Shown one piece after another: positions 38,052 to 46,058 of a stretch of DNA of 64,000 bases. The notes beneath the pieces are model-generated. The model saw only the letters and a list, made by a program, of their open reading frames with translations, was not told where the DNA came from and did not search any database. Position 1 is the stretch's first letter. Each line of letters begins with the position of its first letter. Source of the DNA: Gemmatimonadaceae bacterium (lineage in GTDB: Bacteria > Gemmatimonadota > Gemmatimonadetes > Gemmatimonadales > Gemmatimonadaceae); assembly GCA_025358925.1 (NCBI GenBank), contig JANYHT010000036.1, positions 21,956-85,955 on the forward strand, given 5' to 3'. A program made the position numbers and the translations under genes.

Positions 38052-38246
38052 ATGGAACGCGTGGTCGGAATCTTGGAGTCGCACGAGGCTGCGGCGCAGG
38101 CTGATCGCGCTGAACTAGCGGCAATGACGTCACAGCAGCGCCTTGATCGCGCGCTCGATCTCATCGCGTGGTACCGGGAGAGCCGTGGAGAGACTGAACA
38201 AGGATTTGCGCGAGTTGCTCGAATTGTTCAACTCGAACAACGTTGA
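38052..38246 (+). CDS. Small ORF upstream of AbiEii-type nucleotidyltransferase relic
   Basis: 64 residues, charged and helical (SQQRLDRALDLIAWYRES), without a membrane segment. Small proteins of this look are commonly encoded directly ahead of AbiEii-type nucleotidyltransferases with overlapping frames, as here (62-base overlap with the relic at 38185). I cannot assign a function; an antitoxin-like or accessory role is inferred from the pairing. The ORF itself looks intact. Confidence 0.6.
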   Translation: MERVVGILESHEAAAQADRAELAAMTSQQRLDRALDLIAWYRESRGETEQGFARVARIVQLEQR

Positions 38247-38268
38247 CTTCCTTGTTGTTGGAGGCCAT
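38185..38268 (+). pseudogene. 5' fragment of an AbiEii-type nucleotidyltransferase
   Basis: Reads VERLNKDLRELLELF and NNVDFLVVGGH, the opening of the nucleotidyltransferase fold found in AbiEii-like toxins, with a GTG start behind a GGGAG site. The homology stops abruptly after VVGGH, before the catalytic Asp residues (the G-D-L-D-x-W region), and the next bases are an inverted Uma2-type fragment. So only about 28 of the expected 150-200 residues remain. Confidence 0.65.
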
Positions 38269-38390
38269 GTGCCGCGCGCTCGTGTTACTTCAAAACATTT
38301 TTTTCTGCGGATCGACGAGCCACACCTCGCGCACACCCAAATCGAGATAGGCGTCACGTTTGTATTCGCGATCATACACGCGCGACGAAC
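38262..38390 (-). pseudogene. Uma2-family endonuclease fragment
   Basis: On the minus strand the bases read SSRVYDREYKRDAYLDLGVR then EVWLVDP, the C-terminal catalytic block of Uma2/DUF820 PD-(D/E)XK-like proteins. A stop follows QKKMF; deleting one A from a run of seven (38298-38304 on the plus strand as T) restores CFEVTRA. The N-terminal two thirds are missing. A decayed mobile-type gene fused in inverted orientation to the AbiEii relic. Confidence 0.66.
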
Positions 38391-38451
38391 GGCCGCGTTC
38401 GCGGTGTCGTGGGCAATCCGCGGTCGGTGGTGCTCGACCGTGGCCGCCTGA

Positions 38452-38855
38452 TTAGCGCAGCAGCCAAAGGATGAGAGCCAGTGAGATCAGGCCGACCAGT
38501 GCCGCGCCGAAGATCAGAGCGGTGCTGGGGATGGAATTCTTAGTGCTGGGAGAATGATCGGGGCACTATCGAATGGAGCCTCACCGGAAGAATGTGGTCG
38601 TCATGAGGTCACGGGTATCGTGACGGCAGCAAGCATAGTGGCGACAAGCCTCGTCGCGACCCCCAATCCAACGAGGCGGCGCATGCGGGCCGCCCTGTGC
38701 TAACGCGTTTTCACTGCGTCAGACGGCCGTCATCAGACGATGGCTCACTGTGCCTCACGGCAAGCCTCGGCGTCCGTCGCAGGCGTGGTGTATCTGATCA
38801 ACGAACTGGAGACGGTACCTGCGAGCATGACCGGCGCACTTAGTGCATTTATTAG
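38452..38855. other. Gene-poor stretch
   Basis: About 400 bases without a convincing gene. On the minus strand next to 38452 a short frame ends in a single hydrophobic helix (STALIFGAALVGLISLALIL) followed by WLLR and a stop, but no ATG, GTG or TTG start fits. The remainder shows no homology I recognise. Confidence 0.5.
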
Positions 38856-39302
38856 CTAGTCAAGCACCGTCTGGTGCCGAGACGTGATCGGCGTATCGGT
38901 GAGCTGCCACTGTGCACACAACGCGCCGAGGAGTTCCATCAACGGAATAAGAGCTAACGCGAGAAACCAGTACCATGGATAGTACGGGATTGGCGGATGC
39001 AGCAGATGCTTAAGTCCTGCCCACGCGTATCGCCCCGTAGCGACGGCACCGACCCACGCAGCCCGCGCGTGATCGAGGCGACACGCCACGTACCCGGCGA
39101 GAACGCAGGTTGCTACGAGCACTGCGCGCGATGCCCACGTAAGCACGGCACTCGCGCCGACAAGTTTCTCGAAGTCACTCCCTATTCGTAAACTCGCCGC
39201 GTCAGGATATGCGACATACGCCATACCCCACGTATTCGCATACAATGCGAGAAGAGCGACGACGCTTCCCGCAACAATTGCCACGACTCGTTTCAAATTC
39301 AC
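38856..39302 (-). CDS. Four-helix integral membrane protein, hypothetical
   Basis: 148 residues with about four hydrophobic segments (VVAIVAGSVVALLALYANTW, AVLTWASRAVLVATCVLAGY, WYWFLALALIPLMELLGALC). The N-terminal helix is followed by a periplasmic loop, GMAYVAYPDAASLRIGSDF. I do not recognise the family. GTG start at 39302. It stands alone between gene-poor flanks. Confidence 0.62.
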   Translation of the reverse strand: MNLKRVVAIVAGSVVALLALYANTWGMAYVAYPDAASLRIGSDFEKLVGASAVLTWASRAVLVATCVLAGYVACRLDHARAAWVGAVATGRYAWAGLKHLLHPPIPYYPWYWFLALALIPLMELLGALCAQWQLTDTPITSRHQTVLD

Positions 39303-39419
39303 CGTAGGCCTCGCTAGTTGATCGCCGTCGCTGCCACCAATGTGAAGACTAGCTCGAATCGCCGAATCTCCGAATTAGCAACTATTTACAAAGGTTTCCC
39401 ACACCTCACTCTTGAGACA

Positions 39420-39440
39420 GCGCCCGGATGTGCCGGGCGC
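39420..39440. terminator. GC-rich hairpin downstream of mlaDE
   Basis: GCGCCCGG-ATGTG-CCGGGCGC, a perfect 8-bp stem. A second small inverted repeat, GCATCC-GGTT-GGATGC, follows within a few bases. It lies 70 bases after the mlaD stop on the minus strand. There is no U-tract, so termination is only suggested. Confidence 0.5.
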
Positions 39441-39509
39441 AACGCATCCGGTTGGATGCACTTGTGACCTCTCGCGTCAGCTCGGCTACGAACTGTGTTC
39501 GTTACCACC

Positions 39510-40523
39510 TTAAAACACCCGCACATTGATATACCGCTTCGGATTTTTCTTCACATCCGCCACCAACGCCCGTAACTCCATCACCAACGAATCACTGTTT
39601 TGATATAATCGCGGATCGTTCAGCATCCGACCCAGCGTTCCCTGCCCGCTGTTGACCTTCGCGAACACAGAATCGGCACGCGATACCGCAACCGATAAAC
39701 GCGCTTGCGTGCCATTCACATCATCGGCCAGTTTCCGCAACGAGGCCGTCGCTTGCACAAGATCACGCGCGGCGTTCTGCGAGTTGGTAACAATGGTTTG
39801 TAATTCGCCACGACTCGTTGCCGAATCAACACGGCTCGAAAAACGATTGAGGTTTGCCGCCGCCGCGTTCACCGTCGTCAACCCAAGTCGAACGTCCGTA
39901 CTAATGTGATCCAGATTGCGCGACTGCAGCTGCACCGTCTTGGCTAAATCAGCCGACAGCGCTGCGAAATTCCGAATTGATTCGCGCAATTCTTTCGCTG
40001 CCTTGTCATCAAAGGCGACTTGTACGCGATCAGATACTTTCGCCACGTCGCCCGCAATGCGGCCCGCTACGGATGTGAGTTGTGCAATGTCGGGCAACAC
40101 CGCGCCGGCCAATGTATCACCGGCGGTATGCGCTTCAACCAACGCCGCGCGCAGTTCACGATCTGCCGGCACACCTGACGCATCGGCAACAGTCACTTGC
40201 CATTCACCAAACAGGCTTGAGGCCACCAATAGCACCACAGGATCGGCGGGCAACGGCACACCGCGATCAATGCCCAGCTTAAGCACCACCCAGCCACGTT
40301 CACCCAACGTGATACTCTCGACCTGTCCAGCACGAACGCCGCGAATCACAACGGGATTGCCCAACGCCACGCCGCCCACTTCACGCGTGCGCACGACGAC
40401 GTGTCGCGTCTTCCCACCGATGTCGGCCTGCCGCAACCACAGTACCGCGATCACGAGGACGACCGCCACCACGAGTACACTCGCGCCGACGAGAAAGTCA
40501 TTCGTGCGTCGTTCCGAAGTCAT
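39510..40523 (-). CDS. mlaD: MlaD-family lipid-transport substrate-binding protein
   Basis: 337 residues. One N-terminal membrane helix (FLVGASVLVVAVVLVIAVLW, about residues 9-28), then the MCE/MlaD domain (VGGVALGNPVVIRGVRAGQV, about 50-69) and a long helical tail with coiled-coil character reaching the C-terminus (GQGTLGRMLNDPRLYQN near its end). Such proteins form hexamers that bind phospholipids in the periplasm. Homology and the helix support ATG 40523. It follows mlaE by 14 bases. Confidence 0.88.
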   Translation of the reverse strand: MTSERRTNDFLVGASVLVVAVVLVIAVLWLRQADIGGKTRHVVVRTREVGGVALGNPVVIRGVRAGQVESITLGERGWVVLKLGIDRGVPLPADPVVLLVASSLFGEWQVTVADASGVPADRELRAALVEAHTAGDTLAGAVLPDIAQLTSVAGRIAGDVAKVSDRVQVAFDDKAAKELRESIRNFAALSADLAKTVQLQSRNLDHISTDVRLGLTTVNAAAANLNRFSSRVDSATSRGELQTIVTNSQNAARDLVQATASLRKLADDVNGTQARLSVAVSRADSVFAKVNSGQGTLGRMLNDPRLYQNSDSLVMELRALVADVKKNPKRYINVRVF

Positions 40524-40537
40524 GTGTGAAGCCTCGT

Positions 40538-41335
40538 CTACCGAAGTGTACGACCCGTGAGCCAGACCACTGCCCAAAATGCATCAAGCACGAGAATCAT
40601 GACTGCCGAGATGACCACGGCACGGGTCGCGTTGCGGCCAACACCTTGTGCGCCGCCACTTGTCGTGAGCCCAGCACGGCATCCAATCAATGCAACGGCC
40701 GCACCAAAGCTCGCCGCTTTCACAAGCCCGTAGCGCACGTCAAAGTCCACGAAAAAAATACGTACACCTTTAAGAAACTGTGGCGTTGTCACGTCGAGCA
40801 GGCCGATGGCTGCCAACCATCCAGATGTGACGCCCACCATCATAGCCACACCAACGACGACCGGAAACATCAATGTCGCTGCCAACACGCGTGGCACGAC
40901 GAGATAACTCATCGGATCAAACGTGAGTGTTTCGAGTGCATCGATCTGTTCAGTGACACGCATGGTGCCCAATTCGGCCGCGATATTTGCGCCAACACGG
41001 CCCGCGAGCGCGAGGCCGGTGAGCACGGGTGCGAGTTCGAGTGTCACGGTTTTCTGCACCAACGTACCAACGAAATACGGCGGCACGATGTCGCCCACCG
41101 AGTAGCTCGCGAGCAGTGCGAGCACGATGCCAGTGAAGATCGCGATGAAAATACCAATCGGCAGCGAACCCACGCCTAACGTGCGGGCGTGCAAGGTGAA
41201 CTGGGGCATCCAACTGCGCGTATCGCGTGAGGCGCGCACAACATCGCGCACAAAGCGCGCACCAGTTCCAATACTTTCTACCGATTCGCGAACGCCTCGA
41301 CCAACCGCCCTGACGACCGCGACAACTGATGTCAT
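40538..41335 (-). CDS. mlaE: MlaE-family ABC lipid-transport permease
   Basis: 265 residues, five to six membrane helices. Family signatures: APVLTGLALAGRVGANIAAE, LGTMRVTEQIDALETLTFDP and SYLVVPRVLAATLMFPV. It forms the inner-membrane permease of an Mla-type retrograde phospholipid transporter with MlaD. ATG 41335 lies in an ATGA overlap with the stop of the MgtC/DUF4010 gene. The ATPase MlaF, usually adjacent, is absent from the neighbourhood. Confidence 0.9.
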   Translation of the reverse strand: MTSVVAVVRAVGRGVRESVESIGTGARFVRDVVRASRDTRSWMPQFTLHARTLGVGSLPIGIFIAIFTGIVLALLASYSVGDIVPPYFVGTLVQKTVTLELAPVLTGLALAGRVGANIAAELGTMRVTEQIDALETLTFDPMSYLVVPRVLAATLMFPVVVGVAMMVGVTSGWLAAIGLLDVTTPQFLKGVRIFFVDFDVRYGLVKAASFGAAVALIGCRAGLTTSGGAQGVGRNATRAVVISAVMILVLDAFWAVVWLTGRTLR

Positions 41336-42597
41336 GGCCAAACGAACCAGAGCCCAATGCCGCCGGCTGCCGCAAGCGCGAGTAAGCCCAAAACGGCGCG
41401 CCACCGATATCCGTTCTCACCAAAGGCAATGGACAGACCAATCTTGAGCGCGGTGTTCGACAACACGCCAATACCAATCGCTTGTGCGGCCAGCAACGTC
41501 ATCTGCGGATCGCTGCCTAGGCGCGCCATAGAAAATGTCAGGGCATCCATGTCGGTGAGGCCGAGGAGGGTCGCTGACATCAACACGCCCGTGTTGCCGA
41601 TGCGTTGTTGCATGAACGCAATCACGAAGAGGACGATCTGGAAGGCGAGTGCCATTTGCAGCGAAGACGCGAGCGCGAGCGGATTTTGCATGGACGCGAG
41701 CGAGCTCGATTCAACTCCTGAAGGAAGTACACTGGTCGACGACACGTGACGCGCTCGCCACAACGCACGCGCTACGATCAACACCCCAACAACGAATGGC
41801 ACCACCAGCAGCGGTAGCGCGGCGATCGCGACGGCTGGACGCAGCACGGCGCTTACCACGGCGATGCGCGGCAGCAGCATGGTGCACGCGGCAATCACGC
41901 CGAGGGCGAGTGGTTGTGCCAGCGTGGGATTGTCGCGACTGCGCCGACTGAAGTTGAGTGTGACAGCGGTCGACGACACGAGACCACCGAGCAATCCGGT
42001 GAGTACTAACCCGCGTGTTTCACCGATACTCCGTCGCGCGAGATAGCCCATGAAATTCATTCCCGAAAACAGAAGGACCACAATCCACAATGTTCGCGGT
42101 TGAAATGCGCCGTACGGACCGTATGCACCTTCGGGTAAGACGGGTAAGACGACGAGCGCTAAGACCGCGAACTGCACGGCGGCGCGTACCTCAAGATCAT
42201 CAGCGTTGTGTAGGGCGCGATGTAGTACTGACTTTTCGGCGAGGAGTACCACCACGAGCACGGCGGCGCCACTGGCGATGCCGACATGACCAAATCCCGC
42301 TGCAAATCCGAGGGCGACCACGAGCATGGCCGCGACTTCTGTGGTGCCGTCGGTTGTCGTGCCTAGACGCTTCATGGCACTGACATAGGCCGCAATAGGA
42401 AAGAGCATCGCTGCAGCTAAAAGCACGACACCAATCGGCGCAAAACCGTCGAGGTACAACCAGCCGCCAAATCCACCCATCGCACCAAGCAATCCGAACG
42501 TGCGCAGCCCAGCAAAGCGGGCGTCAGGGCCGGTGGTGTGGCCAGAGCGCTCGCGTTCGGTGCCTACCGCCAGTCCGACAAGGGCGGCGACGAGCAA
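41332..42597 (-). CDS. MgtC/SapB and DUF4010 membrane protein
   Basis: 421 residues, about 12 membrane helices. The N-terminal half matches MgtC (ALVGLAVGTERERSGH, then FAGLRTFGLLGAMGGFGGWL) and the C-terminal half DUF4010 (GLLGGLVSSTAVTLNFSRRS, ALLGLTDMDALTFSM). Proteins with both are often annotated for Mg2+ or metal transport without firm proof. The only start is TTG 42597, without a ribosome site, directly beside the TAGGGAT repeat array, so the native N-terminus may have been lost. It overlaps mlaE, so it is probably in the same operon. Confidence 0.82.
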   Translation of the reverse strand: MLVAALVGLAVGTERERSGHTTGPDARFAGLRTFGLLGAMGGFGGWLYLDGFAPIGVVLLAAAMLFPIAAYVSAMKRLGTTTDGTTEVAAMLVVALGFAAGFGHVGIASGAAVLVVVLLAEKSVLHRALHNADDLEVRAAVQFAVLALVVLPVLPEGAYGPYGAFQPRTLWIVVLLFSGMNFMGYLARRSIGETRGLVLTGLLGGLVSSTAVTLNFSRRSRDNPTLAQPLALGVIAACTMLLPRIAVVSAVLRPAVAIAALPLLVVPFVVGVLIVARALWRARHVSSTSVLPSGVESSSLASMQNPLALASSLQMALAFQIVLFVIAFMQQRIGNTGVLMSATLLGLTDMDALTFSMARLGSDPQMTLLAAQAIGIGVLSNTALKIGLSIAFGENGYRWRAVLGLLALAAAGGIGLWFVWP

Positions 42598-42603
42598 GGG
42601 GAG

Positions 42604-42640
42604 ATAGGGACTAGGGATTAGGGATTAGGGGTTAGGGGGT
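42604..42640. repeat. TAGGGAT-type G-rich repeat array, left
   Basis: Five G-tracts of three or more bases spaced by ATTA/TTA/ACTA linkers, for example GGGATTAGGGATTAGGGG. This is a telomere-like heptad array. It fits the G3+N1-7 pattern for an intramolecular G-quadruplex. It sits between the TTG of the MgtC-like gene and the sahR promoter region. Confidence 0.85.
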
Positions 42641-42689
42641 CGAGACTGGGAATGTCGCTCACGGTTGGCAAGGACATCAGTCTGCAAGG

Positions 42690-42747
42690 CCTAATCCCTA
42701 ACGCTAATCCCTAACCCTAATCCCTAACGCCTATTCCCTAATCCTTG
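42690..42747. repeat. CCCTAAT-type repeat array, right arm
   Basis: The inverse of the left array: runs of CCTAATCCCTAACGCTAATC and CCCTAACCCTAATCCCTAAC. With the left arm it forms a long imperfect inverted repeat around a loop of about 50 bases. It ends about 20 bases before the sahR operator. Confidence 0.85.
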
Positions 42748-42765
42748 CATCATTGCTATCCTACC

Positions 42766-42781
42766 ATCCGGATAAACGGAT
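42766..42781 (+). promoter_or_regulatory. Inverted-repeat operator before the SahR-like gene
   Basis: ATCCG-GATAAA-CGGAT, a perfect 5-bp inverted repeat with a 6-base spacer, ending at the base before ATG 42782. Position and symmetry fit autoregulation by the encoded ArsR-type protein. No second copy was found before ahcY, so ahcY may be read through from this promoter. Confidence 0.65.
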
Positions 42782-43726
42782 ATGACATCGACCAGACTCT
42801 CCATTCATGACCGGCTCGCGGAGCTGGCCGACGCTACACGGTGTCGGCTGCTTTTGGCGCTCGAGCGTCAGGAGTTGACCGTCGGCGAACTCAGTACCGC
42901 GTTGCAATTGCCACAGAGCACCGTCAGTCGGCATTTGCGCATTCTCTCGGATGAAAGTTGGACAACGTCCCGCGCGGACGGCGCCAGTCGGTGGTATCGA
43001 CTGTCGCCATTGCTTGATGAGGAGGCGCGCGGACTGTGGTCACTTGTGGGCGAGCCAATGCGCGCCACTGTTGCGGCGCAGCAAGACATTGCGCGTGTCG
43101 ATGCGGTGATGTCACAACGACGTGCGCGGAGCGCAGCCTTCTTCGCCACCGCGAGTGCGGAGTGGGATGCGATGCGCACGACGTTGTTTGGTGCGCGAGC
43201 GGATTTGAGTGCGGCGCTCGCGCTGCTGGACCCCACGTTGATTGTCGGCGATTTAGGTTGCGGAACCGGGGCACTATCGGCCGCGTTGGCCCCGCATGTT
43301 GCGCATGTACACGCGATTGACGCATCGCCAGAAATGTTATCGACGGCGCACGCGCGGCTTGCGGGTGTTCGCAATATCACGGTGGCGCACGGCGCCATTG
43401 AATCACTTCCGTTGCCCAATGCGTCGCTCGATGCGGCGGTGCTTTTGCTCGTGTTGCATCACGTCGCAGACCCCGCGCGTGCGCTGGCCGAGGTACGTCG
43501 TGTGCTCAAGCCAAACGGCCGCGTGCTTGTGGCCGACATGCGCGCACACGCGAAAGAGGAATACCGCCAACAGATGGGTCACGTGTGGTTGGGCTTTGAT
43601 GCCAACACGATGTCGACGTTGTTGCAAGACGCCGGGTTTTACGGCGTGCGTTACGTCCCGCTCCCGGTTGATCCACAGGCAACCGGTCCCGCGCTATTTA
43701 CTGTGACTGCTACCGTTGTTGCATGA
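42782..43726 (+). CDS. ArsR-family regulator with SAM/SAH-binding methyltransferase domain (SahR-like)
   Basis: 314 residues. The N-terminal winged helix (about residues 10-90) has LTVGELSTALQLPQSTVSR then HLRILSDESW. The C-terminal class I methyltransferase fold has VGDLGCGTGALSAAL (about 155-169), and a later block HHVADPARALAEVRRVLKP. This architecture matches SahR, a repressor of SAM-cycle genes that senses S-adenosylhomocysteine in Proteobacteria. The adjacent ahcY gene, 91 bases on, supports the same role here. An arsenic or other function is less likely. Confidence 0.8.
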   Translation: MTSTRLSIHDRLAELADATRCRLLLALERQELTVGELSTALQLPQSTVSRHLRILSDESWTTSRADGASRWYRLSPLLDEEARGLWSLVGEPMRATVAAQQDIARVDAVMSQRRARSAAFFATASAEWDAMRTTLFGARADLSAALALLDPTLIVGDLGCGTGALSAALAPHVAHVHAIDASPEMLSTAHARLAGVRNITVAHGAIESLPLPNASLDAAVLLLVLHHVADPARALAEVRRVLKPNGRVLVADMRAHAKEEYRQQMGHVWLGFDANTMSTLLQDAGFYGVRYVPLPVDPQATGPALFTVTATVVA

Positions 43727-43756
43727 ACTGACGTTCGCTGACGTTCGCTGATGTTC
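43727..43756. repeat. Three 10-bp tandem repeats between sahR and ahcY
   Basis: ACTGACGTTC, GCTGACGTTC and GCTGATGTTC follow directly after the sahR stop. Each unit is one DNA turn long and contains a GTTC half that pairs with GAAC at the left end. Could be a regulator-binding array for ahcY or a chance duplication. Confidence 0.6.
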
Positions 43757-43817
43757 AGTTGCACATTTTTCGCGCCGTTTTCGCATCGCTTCCGCATCCC
43801 TTTCCGAGACACGACCG

Positions 43818-45308
43818 ATGGCCACCGCAGTCATGACCGAAGTAGGCGTCGAAACACTCGATGCAACGAATCGCCCGGCCTTTGCCGTGCGCGATCTCGC
43901 GCTGGCCGAATGGGGCCGCAAAGAAATTCGTCTCGCCGAGTTTGAAATGCCGGGACTGATGGCGCTGCGCGCGGAATACGCGGGCCAAACACCGTTGGCG
44001 GGCGCGCGTATCATGGGTTCATTGCACATGACGGTGCAAACCGCCGTCCTTATCGAAACACTTGTTGCACTCGGCGCCGATGTACGCTGGGTGTCATGCA
44101 ACATTTTTTCGACGCAAGATCACGCCGCATCGGCCGTCGCCGTGGGCCCGCATGGCACCGTGAACGCGCCCAAGGGCACGCCGGTTTTTGCGTGGAAAGG
44201 TGAGACACTTGAAGAATACTGGTGGTGCACCGAGCAAGCGCTGATGTGGCCCGACGGTGGTGGTCCGAACATGTTGCTTGACGACGGTGGCGATGCCACG
44301 CTGCTCGTACATCGCGGCGCGGAGTATGAAAAGTCCGGCACCATTCCATCGTTCGATGCGGATAACGAGCCGGAAGAGTGGGGCGTCATTCTCGACTTGC
44401 TGCGCGCCGAAGCGAAGCGCAATCCAGGTCGTTGGACAAAAGTAATTGCAGCAATTCGCGGCGTGTCAGAAGAGACCACGACGGGCGTGCATCGTTTGTA
44501 CGAAATGGAGCGCGCGGGTACGCTGGCCTTCCCGGCCATCAACGTCAACGATGCGGTGACCAAATCGAAGTTCGACAACTTGTACGGCTGCCGTCATTCG
44601 ATCATCGACGGACTCAATCGCGCCACTGACGTGATGCTCGCGGGCAAGGTTGCGGTGGTGATGGGTTATGGCGACGTCGGCAAAGGGTGCGCACAAGCCC
44701 TCAAGGGTCAGGGCGCACGCGTCATCGTCACCGAAATCGATCCAATCTGCGCGCTGCAAGCGGCACTCGAAGGCTACCAAGTCACGACACTCGAAGACGT
44801 CGTCGATATGGCGGACGTCTTCATTTCGGCGACGGGAAATAAAAACGTCATTACGGTGGAGCACATGAGCCGTATGAAAGACAAAGCGATCGTCGCCAAC
44901 ATCGGACACTTCGATAATGAAATCGACATGGCCGGATTGAAGAAAGTTGAAGGCATGAAGCGCATCAACATCAAGCCGCAGTACGACGAGTTTGTGTTGC
45001 CGAACGGTCGCTCGATTCTCATTCTCGCCGAAGGCCGCTTGATGAATCTGGGCTGCGCGACGGGTCATCCATCATTCGTGATGAGTGCCAGCTTCACCAA
45101 TCAGGTGCTCGCACAACTTGAACTCCATGCGAACGCGGAAAAGTACGGCAAGCGCGTCTTTACATTACCGAAACATCTCGATGAAAAAGTGGCGCGGTTG
45201 CATCTCGACAAGTTGGGCGTAAAGCTCACCAAGTTGAACACGGAACAGGCCGCGTATCTCGGCGTGAATGACATGGGTCCGTTCAAGCCGGAACACTATA
45301 GGTACTAG
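43818..45308 (+). CDS. ahcY: S-adenosylhomocysteine hydrolase
   Basis: 496 residues. Splits SAH to adenosine and homocysteine and so relieves product inhibition of methyltransferases. Signatures: [28 protein letters not shown], the NAD-binding [19 protein letters not shown] (about residues 277-295), [10 protein letters not shown] and the C-terminal [11 protein letters not shown]. It contains the insert of about 40 residues seen in many bacterial and plant enzymes (after [14 protein letters not shown]). The TAGGGAT array begins at its last codons. Confidence 0.96.
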   Translation: MATAVMTEVGVETLDATNRPAFAVRDLALAEWGRKEIRLAEFEMPGLMALRAEYAGQTPLAGARIMGSLHMTVQTAVLIETLVALGADVRWVSCNIFSTQDHAASAVAVGPHGTVNAPKGTPVFAWKGETLEEYWWCTEQALMWPDGGGPNMLLDDGGDATLLVHRGAEYEKSGTIPSFDADNEPEEWGVILDLLRAEAKRNPGRWTKVIAAIRGVSEETTTGVHRLYEMERAGTLAFPAINVNDAVTKSKFDNLYGCRHSIIDGLNRATDVMLAGKVAVVMGYGDVGKGCAQALKGQGARVIVTEIDPICALQAALEGYQVTTLEDVVDMADVFISATGNKNVITVEHMSRMKDKAIVANIGHFDNEIDMAGLKKVEGMKRINIKPQYDEFVLPNGRSILILAEGRLMNLGCATGHPSFVMSASFTNQVLAQLELHANAEKYGKRVFTLPKHLDEKVARLHLDKLGVKLTKLNTEQAAYLGVNDMGPFKPEHYRY

Positions 45309-45341
45309 GGATTAGGGAGTAGGTACTAGGAATTAGGGGGT
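45302..45341. repeat. TAGGGAT-type repeat after ahcY
   Basis: CTAGGGATTAGGGAGTAGG followed by TACTAGGAATTAGGGGG. Same family as the arrays at 42604-42747, here entering the stop codon region of ahcY (tag within TACTAGG). Confidence 0.8.
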
Positions 45342-45365
45342 CGGTCGTCGCGAGGAGGCCGACCC
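45338..45365 (+). terminator. Candidate ahcY terminator
   Basis: GGGTCGG and CCGACCC form a 7-bp stem around a 14-base loop, followed by TTGTGTG. Location 30 bases after ahcY fits termination, but the T-tract is poor. Confidence 0.45.
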
Positions 45366-45496
45366 TTGTGTGCAATAAACGCCGCACAATCTAGCAATGC
45401 CGGCTCCGCGCCGGTCACATTTCCGTCTCAGATTGTACAAAGGGTAAGAGGCCTGCGCACGAGGCTGTTGGTCGTACTGAAGTTGTAGGAGGAACT

Positions 45497-45775
45497 CATG
45501 GCACAGAGCAGCATCAAACTGAAGTCGCTCACCGCGCGCCCGAGCTAGAGCGGGTAAAAATTCTCGGCGAATTTGTACGGAGCGCACTTGCACCGCGTAA
45601 CGGTCAACCTTCCGTATTGGAAACGCGCATTCGTGAGTACGAAGTTTGGTTTGAGATGACTTCAGCTGAGCTGCATTAAGGATTGCGTGACGGAACGCAA
45701 CGGGAGACGGCCGAGATCGCGAAGTGGCTGTTTCTTCTTGATGCACGAGACGACACGGGCGGAGTTATTGCGTAG
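45497..45775 (+). pseudogene. Degraded small-protein gene with frameshift and stop
   Basis: ATG 45497 is preceded by a perfect AGGAGG. It reads MAQSSIKLKSLTARPS then stops. In the next frame the sequence continues PELERVKILGEFVRSALAP, ETRIREYEVWFEMTSAELH, an in-frame TAA, then GLRDGTQRETAEIAKWLFLL. Together these give a coherent protein of about 92 residues broken by a shift in the CGCGCG run near 45535 and by one nonsense codon. The RxxxYE...TAEIAKWL layout resembles small uncharacterised bacterial proteins; function unknown. Confidence 0.6.
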
Positions 45776-46011
45776 TGCCAAGAGAAAAACACGGGCCTAA
45801 TCAGCTCCGTCGCTATCTCGAAATCCACGAAACAGTATTGCGGAAATTCCTCGGGGGAGGTTTCGTCTCTTCTGAGGATTTGTCGTTCAGTGACGGTTGA
45901 TCCAGAGAGCGACGTCTCGCGAGCAGTGCGCACGCCGATTGGATTCGCGCGCTGCGCGCGAATCGAGAGCGGCAGAAGAAACACGGCGAGCGAGGCAAAC
46001 ACGATTTTCAT
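45676..46011 (-). CDS. Possible small secreted protein
   Basis: 111 residues. The first 20 (MKIVFASLAVFLLPLSIRAQ) form a good signal peptide. The rest is unrecognised, and the last third lies antisense to the degraded gene at 45497-45775, so this frame may be truncated or fused to non-coding DNA. No strong ribosome site. Kept because the signal peptide is unlikely by chance. Confidence 0.4.
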   Translation of the reverse strand: MKIVFASLAVFLLPLSIRAQRANPIGVRTARETSLSGSTVTERQILRRDETSPEEFPQYCFVDFEIATELIRPVFFSWHYAITPPVSSRASRRNSHFAISAVSRCVPSRNP

Positions 46012-46058
46012 AAGTCAATACCATTGCTGTAAGGATTGATCACCACTTTGCACAGGCT

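Noticed and set aside
38452..38560. Tiny single-helix ORF on the minus strand
   Set aside because: No usable start codon precedes the hydrophobic helix, so it was not called a gene.
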